Of a stretch of DNA of 16,929 nucleotides, positions 7,502 to 15,670 are shown in pieces. The notes under the pieces were generated by a model. It was not told where the DNA came from and did not search any database. It saw only the letters and a list, made by a program, of their open reading frames with translations. This DNA comes from Candidatus Sumerlaeota bacterium (GTDB taxonomy: Bacteria; Sumerlaeota; Sumerlaeia; JADFCT01). Both the position numbers and the translations under genes were made by a program. The stretch covers positions 1-16,929 of the forward strand of contig JAPLSP010000011.1 in the NCBI GenBank assembly GCA_026398575.1. Direction: 5' to 3'. Numbering within the stretch: the stretch's first letter is position 1; every line of letters starts with the position of its first letter.

Positions 7502-8755
7502 ATGAAATCCGCAACCACAAATACAACCACTGAAGACGCCAACAAGGCGTTGTCGGTTACGCAGCTCACGCGCGCGATTAAGCGGTTGCTCGAAGGCGAG
7601 ATCGGGCGGGTGCGCGTGGAGGGGGAGATCAGCAACTGGACGCTGGCGCGGTCGGGGCATGCTTATTTCAATCTCAAGGATGAAAACGCGCAGATCAGTT
7701 GCGTAATGTGGGCCAGCTCGGTCCTGCGCCTCAAGTTCAAGCCTGCCGACGGAACCAAAGTCCTGGCAAACGGCGATATCAGCGTCTATGAGCCGCGCGG
7801 GCAATATCAGCTCGTCGTCTCCGCCATGAGCGAGGCCGGCGTCGGAGACCTTTGGAAAAAATTTCTCGAACTGAAGGCGCGGCTTGAGAAGGAAGGGCTT
7901 TTTGATCCCGCGCGAAAGAAGCCTCTGCCCGCGCTGCCACGACGCGTTGGGATCGTTACCTCGCCGACGGGCGCCGCGATTCGCGACGTGCTCAACGTCC
8001 TGCGGCGGCGGTTCGCGGGCGTTGAAGTCTTCATCTGGCCGTGTCTGGTGCAGGGCGCGGGCGCCGCGCAGCAGATCGCGCATGGCGTGCGGCGCCTCAA
8101 TGAGATTGGCGGGATAGATGTCATCATCGTCTGCCGTGGCGGCGGCTCGATCGAGGATTTGTGGGCGTTCAATGAGGAGGTGGTGGCGCGCGCCATCGCC
8201 GCCTCGAAGATTCCCATCATCAGCGGCGTCGGGCATGAGACGGATTTCACGATTGCGGATTTCGTCGCCGATTTGCGCGCGCCGACGCCGTCGGCCGCCG
8301 CCGAGTTGGTCGTGCGCTCGCGCCGCGAACTCATGGAAAAGGCCGAATCGCTGAACCAGCGTCTGCGGCGCGCTCTCTGGAACCTGATCGAACGCGCCAA
8401 CATGCGTTTGCGCGCACTGCTATCGTCCTATGGCATGCGCCAGCCGATTGACCGCATCCGCCAGGCGCGGCAGCGGATAGACGAACTTGCCTTGCGGATG
8501 GATCGCGCTTTGCATAAGCGCATTGGAGACGCCACGCAGCAGCTTCAACGCCTGACCGAAAAACTCGAAGCCCTCAACCCCACGGCCATCCTCGAACGCG
8601 GTTACAGCATCGTCACGAAAGCCGAAGACGGCAGCGTCGTCACCTCGCCCGCCCAAGTCCACTCCCTGGAAAAAATCAATGTCCGTGGCGCCGGCGGTAC
8701 CTTCCCCGCCACCGTCACCAAGCCTGTTATTGCAGAGCAGGGGAAGCTGTTTTGA
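7502..8755 (+). CDS. xseA: Exodeoxyribonuclease VII large subunit (XseA)
   Basis: Catalytic large subunit of exonuclease VII, a cytosolic single-strand DNA nuclease that works with several XseB small subunits in repair. In 417 residues: OB-fold at 17-110 (SVTQLTRAIKRLLEGEIG, SGHAYFNLKDENAQISCVMW), nuclease core with VGIVTSPTGAAIRD (149-162), CRGGGSIEDLWAF (211-223) and GVGHETDFTIADFVADLRA (242-260). A long helical region follows, then the conserved end NPTAILERGYSIV. The length is normal for the family. The ATG at 7502 is 17 bases after the AlbA_2 gene, with only a weak GGGG upstream. The usual downstream xseB is missing; a repeat-bearing spacer and a convergent gene follow instead. Confidence 0.97.
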   Translation: MKSATTNTTTEDANKALSVTQLTRAIKRLLEGEIGRVRVEGEISNWTLARSGHAYFNLKDENAQISCVMWASSVLRLKFKPADGTKVLANGDISVYEPRGQYQLVVSAMSEAGVGDLWKKFLELKARLEKEGLFDPARKKPLPALPRRVGIVTSPTGAAIRDVLNVLRRRFAGVEVFIWPCLVQGAGAAQQIAHGVRRLNEIGGIDVIIVCRGGGSIEDLWAFNEEVVARAIAASKIPIISGVGHETDFTIADFVADLRAPTPSAAAELVVRSRRELMEKAESLNQRLRRALWNLIERANMRLRALLSSYGMRQPIDRIRQARQRIDELALRMDRALHKRIGDATQQLQRLTEKLEALNPTAILERGYSIVTKAEDGSVVTSPAQVHSLEKINVRGAGGTFPATVTKPVIAEQGKLF

Positions 8756-8787
8756 TGAAAGAGGATAAGAGTTCTTAGCTGATGCAG

Positions 8788-8873
8788 TCCGACGGGTCCG
8801 ACCGGTCTGACGCGTCCGACATAGACTAACACGGACTGACACAGACCCACACAGACTCACACGGACCTGTTCG
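8788..8873. repeat. Adjacent 9-bp and 10-bp tandem repeats in the convergent spacer
   Basis: Between xseA and the oppositely directed oxidoreductase gene there are four 9-mers (TCCGACGGG, TCCGACCGG, TCTGACGCG, TCCGACATA; 8788-8823). Five 10-mers follow at once (GACTAACACG, GACTGACACA, GACCCACACA, GACTCACACG and a decayed last copy; 8824-8873). Most of the 131-base spacer is repeat. No clear hairpin with a T-run is seen, so a terminator cannot be assigned for either gene. Confidence 0.8.
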
Positions 8874-8886
8874 GATCAGCTTCAGG

Positions 8887-10062
8887 TTAGCTCGGCATCT
8901 TGGTCCATTTGGATTTCGAATTGGCGCTCTTGATCACGGTTTCGATGAAGACCATCCCGCGCAAGCCGTCATCCACTTTCGGGAAGTCGTTTTCGAGTTC
9001 CGTCGGTTTTTCGCCGGCGATCTTGCAGCGGATCGTGGCGGCGATGTTCTGATAAATATTCGCGAACGCTTCGATGAAAGCCTCGGGGTGTCCGAACGGC
9101 AGGCGCGTGGCGCGTCCGGCGGCGGGGCTTTTCTCGGCGATGTATGGATTGCCGCGCCGCCAAACCTCGACCGGGCCGTTCATCTGCTTGACGTAGAGGT
9201 AGTTCGGATGCTCCTGATGCCACTCGACGGATTTTTCCGAGCCATAAATCCAGATCGCAATGCCGTTTTCTTCGCCAATGGCAATCTGGCTGGCGTGCAG
9301 AATGCCTTTGGCGCCCTTGTCGAACTTGACAAGGCAGTTCACATCGTCATCGAGTTTGCGTCCCGGAACGAAGGTCGTCAGCTCGGCGCAGATTTCCTGG
9401 ATGCGCAGACCGGTGATGTATTCGGCGAGATTTTCCGCGTGCGTGCCGATGTCGCCGACGCAGCCGCCCGCGCCGCTCTGCTTGGGGTCGGTGCGCCACG
9501 AGGCCTGCTGCGAGCCGGACTTCTCCACCGCCGTCGCGAGCCAGCCCTGCGGATACTGGACGATGATCTTGCGAATCTGCCCCAGTTCGCCTTTGCGGAT
9601 CATATCGCGCGCGAGCTTGACCATCGGATAGCCTGTGTAATTGTGTGAAACGGCGAAGACCTTGCCCGTCTTCTCAACGAGCTTCTTCAGTTCCTTGGCT
9701 TCCTTGACGTTGAAGGTCATCGGCTTTTCGCAGATGACGTGGAATCCAGCCTTGAGGAAATCGCGCGCAATCGGGAAGTGCCAGTTATTCGGCGTGCAGA
9801 CGGAGACGAAGTCCACGCGCTGGCCGACGGGCAGCGCCAGTTCGCCATCCAGCATTTCCTTGTAATTGTTGTAGGCGCGTTTTGGATCGAGGTGCTGCGA
9901 CTTTCCCATCTCCTTCGAAAGATTGGGATCAATATGGAAGGCGCCGGCGACCAGTTCGATGCCGCCGTCCATGCGCGCGGCTTTGCGGTGAACTTCGCCG
10001 ATGAAAGCGCCCGGGCCGCCGCCGACCATGCCCCATTTAAGATTGCGACCGATTTCCGCCAT
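8887..10062 (-). CDS. Gfo/Idh/MocA family NAD(P)-dependent oxidoreductase
   Basis: Cytosolic dehydrogenase or hydrolase-like enzyme acting on sugars, inositols or glycosides; the exact substrate cannot be read from sequence. The 391 residues show the Rossmann glycine motif MVGGGPGAFIG (12-22), SVCTPNNWH (87-95), the family Lys in CEKPMTFN (111-118) and the catalytic-site pattern GDIGTHAENLAEY (203-215) with Asp204 and His208, then the C-terminal alpha/beta domain. The ATG at 10062 is well supported by GGGAGGAAA about 10 bases upstream. The first part is of the kind seen in myo-inositol dehydrogenase-like and environmental PVC-type paralogues. It is the last gene of a minus-strand series but is 197 bases from its upstream neighbour, so it probably has its own promoter. 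Confidence 0.95.
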   Translation of the reverse strand: MAEIGRNLKWGMVGGGPGAFIGEVHRKAARMDGGIELVAGAFHIDPNLSKEMGKSQHLDPKRAYNNYKEMLDGELALPVGQRVDFVSVCTPNNWHFPIARDFLKAGFHVICEKPMTFNVKEAKELKKLVEKTGKVFAVSHNYTGYPMVKLARDMIRKGELGQIRKIIVQYPQGWLATAVEKSGSQQASWRTDPKQSGAGGCVGDIGTHAENLAEYITGLRIQEICAELTTFVPGRKLDDDVNCLVKFDKGAKGILHASQIAIGEENGIAIWIYGSEKSVEWHQEHPNYLYVKQMNGPVEVWRRGNPYIAEKSPAAGRATRLPFGHPEAFIEAFANIYQNIAATIRCKIAGEKPTELENDFPKVDDGLRGMVFIETVIKSANSKSKWTKMPS

Positions 10063-10085
10063 GATTCTATTTCCTCCCTTGAAAA

Positions 10086-10113
10086 ATATTATTCATGCGC
10101 CCACAGATGGCGC
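10086..10113 (-). promoter_or_regulatory. Candidate -10 element with inverted repeat upstream of the oxidoreductase gene
   Basis: On the minus strand TAATAT (10086-10091) lies about 24 bases before the start codon of the oxidoreductase gene. Just upstream is an inverted repeat, GCGCC and GGCGC with a 7-base gap (10097-10113), in the spacer where a regulator would sit. No good -35 box is seen, which would suit an activator-dependent promoter. This is inference from pattern only. Confidence 0.3.
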
Positions 10114-10259
10114 CTGTTTGAAGCGCGCCCCACAGGTTCGTGTTTCTCAGTCAATGAGATATGGGGCAGTCTGCCGCAAGAGCGCTGAGGCGCACAAGGG
10201 TTTTTTAAGAATCCGCGCAATTCCGCGCAATTCTTTCATGTTCAAGGATGCGCCCGCCG

Positions 10260-10856
10260 CTATTCTTCCGAGGCGTTCCATTTCTTATCCGCGAAGGTAT
10301 AGACGAGTCTGCGCAGGCCGCCGGTGGGGCTGGCGTTCGGATCGCCGGGTTTGTAAACGGGAAACTCGTGAACGATCTGATTGGTTCCCACTTTGAATGC
10401 GTCGTGGCCGTAATAGCCGGTTGCCTGCTTGGCCGTCAGTTCAGGGAGCGGACGCGCAACCAGCGCCTTGCCATCCCATTCGAAGACCCTGATCTCGCCA
10501 AACGAACCGCTGCCGGCCGAACGCCCCAGGATCAAAACCTCGAAGTTCCCGTCCCGATCCATATCCGTGACCCAGGACCCTTCCGCGATTTCCATATCCA
10601 TCCTGAGGATGAAGGAATCATTTTTTTCGCCGGTGACCTTGACTTGGCAGTATTCCAGCGATGCGGATCCATTCTGGCCCCAGCTGGCCACGTCAATCGT
10701 ATACTTGCCCCAGGTATAGGTTTTATGATGACGGTATTGGCTGGGGTTGATCTCGTCCCGCGGCGTCTGGCAACTAGAAAGCCCGAAGAGAGCTACTAGG
10801 GCAAAGATGAAAACCGGAGCCATGTGAAGACTTTGGGAAGTATTATTCTTCGGCAT
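10260..10856 (-). CDS. Lipoprotein resembling PliI-type lysozyme inhibitors
   Basis: Exported, probably lipid-anchored protein of 198 residues. It begins MPKNNTSQ, followed by a hydrophobic stretch and the lipobox LSSC with Cys29. The mature part has a metal-loop-like segment DMDRDGNFE followed by LGRSAGSGSFGEIRVFEW. Further on it has GYYGHDAF, then HEFPVYKPGDPNASPTGG. These SAGSG and GHD/FPVYKPGD patterns are, as I recall them, typical of PliI-like inhibitors of invertebrate-type lysozyme; this was not checked against a database. The start could also be the ATG at 10823, which leaves a very short n-region, or 10943, which overlaps the upstream gene; none has a strong Shine-Dalgarno. It follows the Panacea cassette by about 59 bases and may be read through from it. 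Lipoprotein status is firmer than the inhibitor role. Confidence 0.72.
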   Translation of the reverse strand: MPKNNTSQSLHMAPVFIFALVALFGLSSCQTPRDEINPSQYRHHKTYTWGKYTIDVASWGQNGSASLEYCQVKVTGEKNDSFILRMDMEIAEGSWVTDMDRDGNFEVLILGRSAGSGSFGEIRVFEWDGKALVARPLPELTAKQATGYYGHDAFKVGTNQIVHEFPVYKPGDPNASPTGGLRRLVYTFADKKWNASEE

Positions 10857-10915
10857 ATTGATTAGACCAAGTGTCTCACGCTGTTCGGACGAGCGGAATG
10901 TAAACATTTCAGCCT

Positions 10916-11353
10916 CTATGTATTGGGCGGTGGCGATGGGCATACTCTATGTTCGGGATCCCACCAAAGAATCTTAAATCTATGTTGGTCTAAAATCCCA
11001 ATCAGACGCTGCTTGGCGCCCAGTCGCAGAGAAAATACTTCATCAATATCATTTTGGTTTATCTTTGCCAGCTGTTTTTGAGCTTCCGGCGACAACTGGT
11101 GGACTTTTATGCTATGGTTTTTTTCCCCTTTAATTTCATGCCATGTCATTGTTTCAAAATTGGCCAATCTCTCATCCAACCATCCAAGATTGTTCACATC
11201 AAAATGTCTCCATCCAAAGTCCCCACTAAAATCCATAATTGAAAAGCGCCATACGGGCTTAAGAGTATCTGGGGATGGTCTTGGGCCCATACCGCTTCGA
11301 GGTTGTTTTTGGTCTTGCGGCGCAACGCTTTGTCTCGGTTTCTTTCGGCTCAT
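10916..11353 (-). CDS. Putative toxin partner of the Panacea antitoxin (conserved hypothetical)
   Basis: Conserved 145-residue protein of unknown function. Residues 1-30 are basic, Pro/Gln-rich and likely disordered. The core has PVWRFSIMDF (33-42), FGW (46-48), FETMTWHEI (66-74), His80, DIDEVFSLRLGAKQRLIGI (102-120) and ILWWDPEHRVCPS (128-140). The last part, a Leu-Arg-Leu strand then an Arg-Leu-Ile-Gly-Ile strand then a Trp-Trp-Asp-Pro-Glu-His strand, recalls the order of strands in RelE-like toxins, but that likeness is only an impression. Its ATG overlaps the TGA of the Panacea gene by 4 bases, the arrangement expected of a toxin-antitoxin pair. Both genes are more AT-rich than the flanks, a sign of transfer. 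Role assigned by neighbourhood only. Confidence 0.75.
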   Translation of the reverse strand: MSRKKPRQSVAPQDQKQPRSGMGPRPSPDTLKPVWRFSIMDFSGDFGWRHFDVNNLGWLDERLANFETMTWHEIKGEKNHSIKVHQLSPEAQKQLAKINQNDIDEVFSLRLGAKQRLIGILDQHRFKILWWDPEHRVCPSPPPNT

Positions 11354-11793
11354 AACGCAGCCTCAGCCGGGAGTGAGCTATAATATTCAGCCATTGACGC
11401 ATGGGTTATCTCATGATCGCCTCGCTCAGAATCCGACAATCCTTTTCGCGCTTCCATCCACGGCTGCTCCGCATGGGTTAAGTCGCTCAGCCATTGAGAA
11501 GATTTGTCCCCATAGTAATCTAACACCGCTTGCACTGTTTCTTTTTGCTGTTCATCCAACACATCTGGATTGCCATCCCATGAGCTTACGGAGAACAATC
11601 CGCGATGCTTGTCATAGATTTCCCTTATAACGGGTCCATTTGTCCAAGCCTCAATTTTCTCACGAAATAATGGTCTCTCATCCCAAACTAGAGACCACGC
11701 TTGGCAATAATAGAGCAGTTTCTGCAATTTCATTGCCGTCATTTCGCCCTTTTGCCGAAGGATATAGGATGCAACATCATGAGCTGAAACCAT
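11350..11793 (-). CDS. Panacea domain (SocA/DUF4065) antitoxin
   Basis: Cytosolic protein of 147 residues with the Panacea domain (also called SocA-like or DUF4065). This domain is known as an antitoxin or chaperone-like neutralising module that pairs with many unrelated toxins; SocA of Caulobacter is an adaptor for proteolysis of its toxin. Visible signatures are VASYILRQKGEMTAMKLQKL, LYYCQAWSLVW, LFREKIEAWTNGPVI and SEL-type helices ending in HEITHASMAEYYSSL. The ATG at 11793 has a strong AAGGAGGGG about 7 bases upstream and is preferred over the ATG at 11814, which precedes that site. A near-consensus promoter lies about 35 bases upstream. The stop codon overlaps the putative toxin start. 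Confidence 0.92.
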   Translation of the reverse strand: MVSAHDVASYILRQKGEMTAMKLQKLLYYCQAWSLVWDERPLFREKIEAWTNGPVIREIYDKHRGLFSVSSWDGNPDVLDEQQKETVQAVLDYYGDKSSQWLSDLTHAEQPWMEARKGLSDSERGDHEITHASMAEYYSSLPAEAAL

Positions 11794-11826
11794 TTTGTTT
11801 CCCCTCCTTTCCAAATCTTTCTTACA

Positions 11827-11854
11827 AGTCTATAGGCGGGCGTTTGGTTGTCAA
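11827..11854 (-). promoter_or_regulatory. Sigma-70-type promoter of the Panacea cassette
   Basis: On the minus strand a perfect TTGACA (11849-11854) is followed after 16 bases by TAGACT (11827-11832). The -10 end is about 33 bases before the ATG of the Panacea gene, with a good ribosome site between. This makes the cassette an independently transcribed unit downstream of egsA. Confidence 0.6.
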
Positions 11855-11894
11855 GTCTTGAAGCGCGTCCTGAACTTTCCTGGGAAGTTTTACC

Positions 11895-13202
11895 TCACAT
11901 CACGATCTCTCCGGCGGCGCCGGGCAGGATGCCGAGCATCCACGCCAAATCCAGGACGGTGAATCGCGCGCGCATTTCATGCCCGTGCAAAAGCGCGGCG
12001 CGCAGGCGTTCCGGCGAGCAGCCGATATCTTCCGCGCGCGTGGCGGCATGGGCGCGCTTCAGGCAGTCGCGGGTCATTTCCGCCGGGCGGAGCATCGGCG
12101 CCAATTGCGCGCGCAGTTTATCCCAGATGCCCCCCTGCGACAGCTTCTCCCGCGCCGCCTTCAGCCGTTCGATCTTGCCGGCGTAATGCCCCGCCACGGC
12201 GTCCGCAAAAACGCCCCAGAATGGCCGGTCCACTTCCATCGGCGGCTCGCACCATGAAGGCGATTCCACCGCCAGGACGCGCGCATAGAGTTCGGAAGCC
12301 AATATCGTCCCCACGCCCACCTGTCGCCCGTGCAGGTCATGCGCCGCGCCATCGAGCGCCGACATCATATCCAGCGCATGAGAGACCATGTGTTCGCCTC
12401 CCGAAGCCGGCGCCGACGTGCCCGCCATCGTCATCGCCACGCCCGTCAGCAGCAGCGCCTCAAAGAGCGCCGCGATCGCCTTGGGGCTAAGCGCGGCCAC
12501 GTCTTCGGGATGATCCAGGTAGAGCGGCTCTATTTGGGTGGTCAATTCCACCGATGGCGCGCAGTAGTAATCCCCGAACAGCAGATGATTCATCCGCCAG
12601 TCCGCCGAACTGACGGTCTTGGCCAGCGCATCGCCCAGGCCGGCAGCGGTCATCGGATATGGCGCTTCGCGCAGGATATCGCAGCTCGCCATGATCAGCG
12701 CGGGCGGCTTGGCATGGATCAGCGTCTTGACGCCTTCGATCGCGGGCGCGACGTTGGCCGAGGCGTAGCCATTCATGCTCGCGGCGGTGGCAAAGACGGC
12801 GAAGGGCAGTTCTTTTTTGAACGCGGTCCATTTGCCCAGATCGCAGACGACGCCGCTGCCAACCGAAAGGATCAACTCGGGGTCTCCGAGCGCGCGCTTG
12901 ATGAACTTGCGCGTCTCGTCGTCGCAGACGGGCGATTTTCCCGGGGCGGGATCGGGCACAATGATCTCACGCACGCTCCATCCCGCTTGCGCCAGGAGCA
13001 GACACAGTTCTTCGCCCACGGCTTCATGCGTGCGCCGGTCCATGATGACCGTCATGGCACATGGGCGCTTGCCGAAAATCCGCTCCAGAGCTTCCGGCGC
13101 CCGCTTGACGGCATTGTCCGCGAATAGGACTTCGCGCGGCTCGATGACGTGCCGCTGGCCGCAGGCGCAATCCAGTGTCTTGCCGAATAAATGAGTCTGC
13201 AT
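11895..13202 (-). CDS. egsA: sn-glycerol-1-phosphate dehydrogenase (EgsA/AraM type)
   Basis: Cytosolic zinc/NAD(P)H enzyme reducing dihydroxyacetone phosphate to sn-glycerol-1-phosphate, the backbone of archaeal lipids and of heptaprenylglyceryl phosphate in Bacillus. The 435 residues show GSGVVCDLGKWTAF (115-128), ATAASMNGYASANVAP (138-153), AAGLGDALAKTVSSADW (186-202), GGEHMVSHALD (268-278) and DLHGRQVGVG (289-298). The zinc ligands expected for this family are present as Asp191, His271 and His291. The C-terminus RFTVLDLAWMLG fits bacterial AraM-like members, which are longer than archaeal ones. The ATG at 13202 has AAAAGG about 11 bases upstream. The geranylgeranylglyceryl-phosphate synthase needed to use the product is not in the window. 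The 246-base spacer to the divergent URO-D gene shows no certain promoter. Confidence 0.9.
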   Translation of the reverse strand: MQTHLFGKTLDCACGQRHVIEPREVLFADNAVKRAPEALERIFGKRPCAMTVIMDRRTHEAVGEELCLLLAQAGWSVREIIVPDPAPGKSPVCDDETRKFIKRALGDPELILSVGSGVVCDLGKWTAFKKELPFAVFATAASMNGYASANVAPAIEGVKTLIHAKPPALIMASCDILREAPYPMTAAGLGDALAKTVSSADWRMNHLLFGDYYCAPSVELTTQIEPLYLDHPEDVAALSPKAIAALFEALLLTGVAMTMAGTSAPASGGEHMVSHALDMMSALDGAAHDLHGRQVGVGTILASELYARVLAVESPSWCEPPMEVDRPFWGVFADAVAGHYAGKIERLKAAREKLSQGGIWDKLRAQLAPMLRPAEMTRDCLKRAHAATRAEDIGCSPERLRAALLHGHEMRARFTVLDLAWMLGILPGAAGEIVM

Positions 13203-13448
13203 GAAAATTTATGCCTTTTTGGGAAAATGTTGAATTGCCTTTTTATCCTCCACAATGCGTTGAGTCGAGATTATGCTTGTTCGGAAGAAAAACGGAAGCG
13301 GAAATTTTCATGTTTGCTTGAGCGTCTTGAGCTGCTATCTTTGCGCTTTACTTCTGAGCGCATTGGCGGTTATCAGCTAGCCGCCTTTCTTTTGGCAGTG
13401 GGAATTCGTCCTCCATCTCCCTTTATTCGAGCCGTGGAAGGAACATCT

Positions 13449-14384
13449 ATGAGTGAGACGCTGACCAGCCGTGAACGCGTGCGCCGCATCTTGAACCGCC
13501 AGATTCCCGACCACGTCGCCTTTTGCGAATCCTTCTGGCAGGACACGATCGCTTCCTGGGTCCCGCAAGGCTATCCCGAAGGCGAGCCGCCGTGGAAGTT
13601 TTTTCAGCACGATATCGTCAGCGCATGGGGTTCGGGCTCCGACGCCATTCCCGGCAGCGGCGAAACGCTCCAGGAAACCGACGAATGGATCATCGCCCGC
13701 AACGCCAACGGCGCGACGATGAAAAACTGGAAACGCCGGCCCGGCGTCCCCGAGCACATCGGCTTCGAGATCGTCAACGGCGACGTCTGGCGCAAAAAAT
13801 ACCGCGAGGCCGTGCGCGCGTTCGACCTGCGCCGAATCACGCTTCAGGGCATGGAGGATACGCTAAAAACCGCCCGGGAGAACGATCTCTTTTGCTGCTT
13901 CGGCGGGGTCGAGGTGTTCGAGATCGGCAAGGACTACAGCGGCCATCAGCACCTGTGCACGGGCATGCTCACCGAGCCGGACTGGATTCACGACATGTTC
14001 GAATCCTTCGTCACGATGCATATCCAGAACTGGACCTACATCTTCGATAAGATCGGCCTGCCCGACGGCTTCTGGCTTTATGGCGACATCGGCTTTCGCG
14101 GCGCGCCGTTTATCGGACTCGACATGTACCGCGAGATGGTCCTGCCGCACAACAAGCGCCTCATTGATTTCCTCAAGTCTAAAAGCCTGCCGATCATCTT
14201 TCATTCCTGCGGATTCATCGAGCCGCTCGTACCCGGCTTCATCGAAAGCGGGATTGACGTGCTGCAGGCGATGGAGGAGGGCGGCGGCTTCATCTTCCAC
14301 ACCGACCACTCCGTGCCGAAAAGCGTCAAGCTCGAAACCTACCAATTCGCGCTTCAATGCGCGTTGAAATACGGGCAATATTAG
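13449..14384 (+). CDS. Uroporphyrinogen decarboxylase-family (MtaA/CmuA-like) protein
   Basis: TIM-barrel protein of the URO-D superfamily. Apart from true heme enzymes, this family includes zinc methyltransferases that move methyl groups between corrinoid proteins and cofactors; many environmental paralogues have no known substrate. The 311-residue product starts SETLTSRERVRRILNRQIPD, the usual N-terminal helix of the paralogues. It carries the metal-site motif FHSCG (251-255, with His and Cys as candidate zinc ligands) and ends with HTDHSVP (284-290) and KYG. The divergence from HemE and the HxCG motif favour the methyltransferase-like branch. The ATG at 13449 is chosen because GAAGGA lies about 7 bases upstream and homology starts there; the frame stays open further upstream without coding character. 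No corrinoid protein gene is nearby. The stop codon runs into heptamer repeats. Confidence 0.88.
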   Translation: MSETLTSRERVRRILNRQIPDHVAFCESFWQDTIASWVPQGYPEGEPPWKFFQHDIVSAWGSGSDAIPGSGETLQETDEWIIARNANGATMKNWKRRPGVPEHIGFEIVNGDVWRKKYREAVRAFDLRRITLQGMEDTLKTARENDLFCCFGGVEVFEIGKDYSGHQHLCTGMLTEPDWIHDMFESFVTMHIQNWTYIFDKIGLPDGFWLYGDIGFRGAPFIGLDMYREMVLPHNKRLIDFLKSKSLPIIFHSCGFIEPLVPGFIESGIDVLQAMEEGGGFIFHTDHSVPKSVKLETYQFALQCALKYGQY

Positions 14385-14385
14385 A

Positions 14386-14466
14386 GTTTTCAGTTTTCAG
14401 TTCTCGGTTTTCGGTTTCCAGTTTTCGGTTTCCAGTTTTCGGTTTCCGGTTTCCGGTTCTCGGTTT
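14386..14466 (+). repeat. GTTTTCR heptamer array (left arm), directly after the URO-D stop codon
   Basis: Eleven tandem heptamers and a partial copy start one base after the TAG stop. Variants are GTTTTCA, GTTTTCG, GTTCTCG, GTTTCCA and GTTTCCG, in the sense direction of the URO-D message. Period 7 is unbroken over the whole arm. It pairs in inverted orientation with the right arm at 14555-14645. Confidence 0.93.
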
Positions 14467-14488
14467 GTGGATAAATTCGATTAAACAG

Positions 14489-14524
14489 AAAGGCCGATGG
14501 CATAGCGACCATCGGCCTTTTCTA
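14489..14524. terminator. Strong bidirectional rho-independent terminator
   Basis: A perfect 12-base-pair stem (14489-14500 with 14509-14520, GC-rich core GGCCGATGG/CCATCGGCC) closes an 8-base loop. T-rich tails follow on both strands (CCTTTTCT on plus; CCTTTCTGTTT on minus). It stands midway between the convergent URO-D and OmpA-family genes and should end both messages. Confidence 0.9.
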
Positions 14525-14554
14525 ATGCACAAAACCCGCGCATATCGCATTAAA

Positions 14555-15504
<950 letters not shown>

Positions 15505-15585
15505 GATAAGTACCGCCTCCCAAGCGGGGTAAATAAGCTATCAAGCTTTCGCTGTTGCGCGTTCCGCACAACGAAAGGCGCCTTA

Positions 15586-15614
15586 ATATTGCGTAGCGCC
15601 GCCGCAACTGTCAA
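15586..15614 (-). promoter_or_regulatory. Candidate promoter of the OmpA-family gene
   Basis: On the minus strand a perfect TTGACA (15609-15614) is followed after 17 bases by CAATAT (15586-15591), or after 20 bases by TATTAA. The -35 box is strong and the -10 poor. It lies about 80 bases before the start codon. Confidence 0.4.
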
Positions 15615-15640
15615 GCGCGATTTCGCATGAAAAATACGCC

Positions 15641-15670
15641 TTGATTTCACTCATTTTACGCAGGGATACT
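15641..15670 (+). promoter_or_regulatory. Candidate promoter of the radical SAM/SPASM gene
   Basis: TTGATT (15641-15646) and GATACT (15665-15670) with 18 bases between them resemble a sigma-70 promoter. If real, it overlaps the longest open reading of the radical SAM gene and would push its start downstream, for example to the in-frame GTG at 15704. Confidence 0.3.

Noticed and set aside
10205..10236. Hairpin with outer arms AAGAAT/ATTCTT and a doubled CCGCGCAATT as a terminator for the lipoprotein gene
   Set aside because: The T-run lies on the wrong side: on the minus strand the hairpin is followed by A residues, so it does not fit a rho-independent terminator for that gene.
11872..11893. 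Hairpin AACTTTC/GGAAGTT after egsA as its terminator
   Set aside because: On the egsA strand it is not followed by a T-run, and the stem contains a wobble pair; kept only as a weak palindrome.
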